This document shows positions 62,111 through 64,000 of a stretch of 64,000 nt of DNA, one piece after another (the first letter of the stretch is position 1; each line of letters starts with the position of its first letter). Source of the stretch: CAHJXG01 sp964235485 (GTDB lineage Bacteria > Pseudomonadota > Alphaproteobacteria > Acetobacterales > Acetobacteraceae); contig CAXSAZ010000002.1 of the NCBI GenBank assembly GCA_964235485.1, forward strand, positions 62,001-126,000, in the 5' to 3' direction. The notes beneath the pieces are model-generated. The model was given only the letters and a program-made list of their open reading frames with translations, had not been told where the DNA came from and did not search any database. A program made the translations under genes and the position numbers.

Positions 62111-63430
62111 CTACCCAAAGAATCGGTTGGCCGGCCGCGGCAGGCCCAGGTGGTCGCGCAGCGTGGCGCCCTCGTACTCGCGGCGAAACACCCCGCGGCG
62201 CTGCAGTTCGGGCACCACCAGGTCCACGAACTCGTCGAGGCCGGCCGGCACGGTCGGGAACATGACGTTGAACCCGTCCGCGGCGTCGGCCTCCAGCCAG
62301 GTCTGCATGGTGTCGGCGATCTCCCCCGCCGTGCCCACCATCTGCAGCCCGGCATAGCCGCCGGCCAGTTGCGCCAACTGCCGCACCGTGAGGTTGTCGC
62401 GCCGGGCCAGGGCGACGAGGGCGGCCTGGCCGCTCTGGCCCTGGTTGGTCGGCGGCAACTCCGGCAGCGGCGCGTCGAGGTCGAAGCCGGACGCATCCAC
62501 GCCCAGGCGTATGGACAGGTTCGGGATGCCGCTGTCGGGATGCACGAGGCTGTCGAGCAGCGCCTTTTTCTCCTGCGCCTCCGCCGTCGTGCGGCCCACC
62601 ACGACCAGCGCGCCGGGCAGCACCTTGAGGTGGGCGGGGTTTCGGCCCAAGGTGCGCATCCGCGCCGACAGGTCCGCGCGGAAGCTTTGGCCGTCCTCCA
62701 GCGTGCGGCTGCTGCCGAACACCACCTCCGCCGTTTCGGCCGCAAGCTGCCGCCCAGCGTCGCTGGCGCCCGCCTGCACGATCACCGGCCAGCCCTGCAC
62801 GGGGCGCGCGATGTTCAGCGGGCCGCGCACCCGCAAGTGCTCGCCCCGATGGTCCAAGACGTGCATCTTGTCCGGATCGAAGAAGATGCCCGTTTCCTGG
62901 TCCCGCAGCCAGGCGTCGTCCGCCCAACTGTCCCACAGGCCCGTGACCACCGCATGGAACTCGCGCGCCCGGCGGTAGCGCTCATCGTGCTCCACATGCT
63001 CATCCCGGCCGAAGTTCAACGCGGCATCGGGGTTGCTAGTGGTGACCACGTTCCACCCGGCCCGCCCGGCGCTGATGTGGTCCAAGGAGGCGAAGCGCCG
63101 GGCGATGTGGTAAGGCTCGTCGAACGTCGTGCTGGCGGTGGCGATCAGGCCGATGCGCTGCGTCGCCATGGCCAGCGCCGACAGCAGGGTCAGCGGCTCG
63201 AAGGAGGTGGCCGTGGCGCTGCGGCGGAGCGCGGCCATGGGCATGTTCAGCACGGCCAGATGGTCGGCCATGAAAAAGGCGTCGAAGCGCCCGCGCTCCA
63301 GCGTTTGGATCAGGCGGACCAGGGCATGGAGGTTGAAGTTGGCGTCCGGCCAGGCGCCGGGCACCCGCCACCAGGCGGTGTGGATACCGACCGGGCGCAT
63401 AAAGGCGCCGAGATGGAGCTGCTTGGTCAT
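62111..63430 (-). CDS. LLM-class flavin monooxygenase (NtaA/SnaA/DszA family)
   Basis: A 439-residue bacterial-luciferase-type enzyme that uses FMNH2 from a separate reductase. It starts KQLHLGAFMRPVGIHTAWWR and has LLSALAMATQRIGLIATASTTFDEPYHIARRFASLDHISAGRAGWNVVTT, the characteristic block of the NtaA/DszA group, then VIVQAGASDAGRQLAAETAEVVF. Family members cleave nitrilotriacetate, sulfonated or aromatic sulfur compounds. The substrate here is not known. The start at 63430 has GAGGTG upstream. It is on the same strand as, and downstream of, an AraC-type regulator. Confidence 0.87.
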   Translation of the reverse strand: MTKQLHLGAFMRPVGIHTAWWRVPGAWPDANFNLHALVRLIQTLERGRFDAFFMADHLAVLNMPMAALRRSATATSFEPLTLLSALAMATQRIGLIATASTTFDEPYHIARRFASLDHISAGRAGWNVVTTSNPDAALNFGRDEHVEHDERYRRAREFHAVVTGLWDSWADDAWLRDQETGIFFDPDKMHVLDHRGEHLRVRGPLNIARPVQGWPVIVQAGASDAGRQLAAETAEVVFGSSRTLEDGQSFRADLSARMRTLGRNPAHLKVLPGALVVVGRTTAEAQEKKALLDSLVHPDSGIPNLSIRLGVDASGFDLDAPLPELPPTNQGQSGQAALVALARRDNLTVRQLAQLAGGYAGLQMVGTAGEIADTMQTWLEADAADGFNVMFPTVPAGLDEFVDLVVPELQRRGVFRREYEGATLRDHLGLPRPANRFFG

Positions 63431-63506
63431 GGGCACCTCAAGGAATGCGGCGCGGAATCGGTAGGCCGCGGACGCCGGGGATGGCAAGGCCGGATATGGG
63501 GCGCCG

Positions 63507-64000
63507 TCACGCCGCCCGGCTCCCGCTCCGGTCGCGCCCCGGCGGCAGCCCGAACATGCGACTGTACTCCCGGGTGAACTGCGTAACGCTCGCGTAGCCG
63601 ACCTCGAAGGCCGCGCGGCTTGCCGAAAGCCCGTTGCCCAGCATCCGCCGCCTCGCCTCGATCAGCCGCAACTGCTTCTGGAACTGCATCGGCGACAAGG
63701 AGGTGACGGCACGGAAATGGTGGTGGAAGCTCGACGCGCTCATGCCGGCTGCCGCGGCCAGCCGCTCCACCCGCAGCGGGCGGTCGAACTCGCCCCGCAG
63801 CACGGCGACCGCGCGTGCGATGCGGTGCGCGGCCCCGTCGGGCCGGGCGAGGCCGCGGACCGCTTGCCCATGCCGTCCGGCCAGCAGCCAATAATGCAGC
63901 TCGCGCACAATGGACGGGTGCAGCAACGGAATGGCCTCGGTCCGGTCGAGCAGGCGCACCAGCCGCAGCGCGCAGTCGGCCACCGCAGCGTCGGTGTCAT
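63507..64000 (-). CDS. AraC-family transcriptional regulator, C-terminal part (cut by window edge)
   Basis: The last 164 codons of an AraC-type regulator with an AraC_N (PF06719-like) sensory end: LRLVRLLDRTEAIPLLHPSIVRELHYWLLAGRHG is the family's linker. The two helix-turn-helix units follow (RVERLAAAAGMSASSFHHHFRAVTSLSPMQFQKQLRL and ASRAAFEVGYASVTQFTREYSRMFG). The frame is open to position 64000, so the start lies beyond the window. It probably controls the LLM monooxygenase 76 bases downstream. Confidence 0.85.
   Translation of the reverse strand, partial: DTDAAVADCALRLVRLLDRTEAIPLLHPSIVRELHYWLLAGRHGQAVRGLARPDGAAHRIARAVAVLRGEFDRPLRVERLAAAAGMSASSFHHHFRAVTSLSPMQFQKQLRLIEARRRMLGNGLSASRAAFEVGYASVTQFTREYSRMFGLPPGRDRSGSRAA

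Overview
The window is about 70 percent GC, densely packed, and reads as a piece of chromosome from a motile, high-GC alphaproteobacterium, most likely Acetobacteraceae (Roseomonas or Rhodopila-like). The pointers are the Caulobacter-like fliF-fliG-fliH-fliN-flbD flagellar order, the hrcA / rph-rdgB-hemW neighbourhood, a NepR-like small protein, and a Rhodobacterales/Acetobacteraceae style of secreted repeat protein. The genus is inferred, not proven. There are no rRNA genes, insertion sequences, CRISPR arrays or integrases.

Layout. 0-5.9 kb: the end of an aryl-polyene-type type II fatty acid/polyketide operon (MMPL exporter, ketosynthase, Cys-less chain-length-factor partner, ApeP-like dehydratase, ketoreductase) closed by a flavin-dependent halogenase-like enzyme. 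6-7 kb: a DUF2189-type membrane protein and tRNA-Met. 7-11.4 kb (minus strand): a sulfur operon, cysE, two different cysteine desulfurases, a [2Fe-2S] ferredoxin and mnmA. 11.6-15.2 kb: alpha/beta hydrolase, msrB, a Tat-type TRAP solute-binding protein and a thiolase. 15.2-30.1 kb: flagellar genes, with flgE-flgK-flgL leftward and fliK-flgD then fliF-fliG-fliH-fliN-flbD-flhA-flhF-flhG rightward. The divergent flgE/fliK control region carries one sigma-54 type promoter in each direction.

30-40 kb: an OpgC-like acyltransferase with an SGNH-like partner, an orphan NepR-like protein, MlaA, an SDR, a Tat-exported glucose-fructose-oxidoreductase-like protein, and a two-component system (histidine kinase plus NtrC-type regulator). 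The two-component system sits beside a secreted protein that has a near-perfect sigma-54 promoter. 40.4-43.7 kb: a molybdenum block with a Mop molbindin, a secreted molybdopterin-fold protein and divergent modABC. 44.9-48.4 kb: a single-chain MmeI-like (Type IIL) restriction-modification enzyme whose start codon is preceded by a long inverted repeat. Its presumed target-recognition segment has clearly lower GC than the rest of the gene. 48.6-50.4 kb: a repeat/RTX-like exported protein, followed by a strong terminator and tRNA-Arg.

50.6-64 kb: lipoprotein hydrolase, CHCC zinc-finger protein, polA, a stress-type protein, a remnant of a small secreted-protein gene, a lone receiver domain, hrcA, a Gfo/Idh oxidoreductase, rph-rdgB-small secreted protein-hemW, an SDR, an LLM flavin monooxygenase and the cut-off end of an AraC-type regulator.

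The most interesting items are the halogenase-containing polyene operon, the MmeI-like gene with its start-proximal palindrome and low-GC recognition domain, the sigma-54 circuits (flagellar and two-component), and the Asp-to-Glu receiver site in FlbD.
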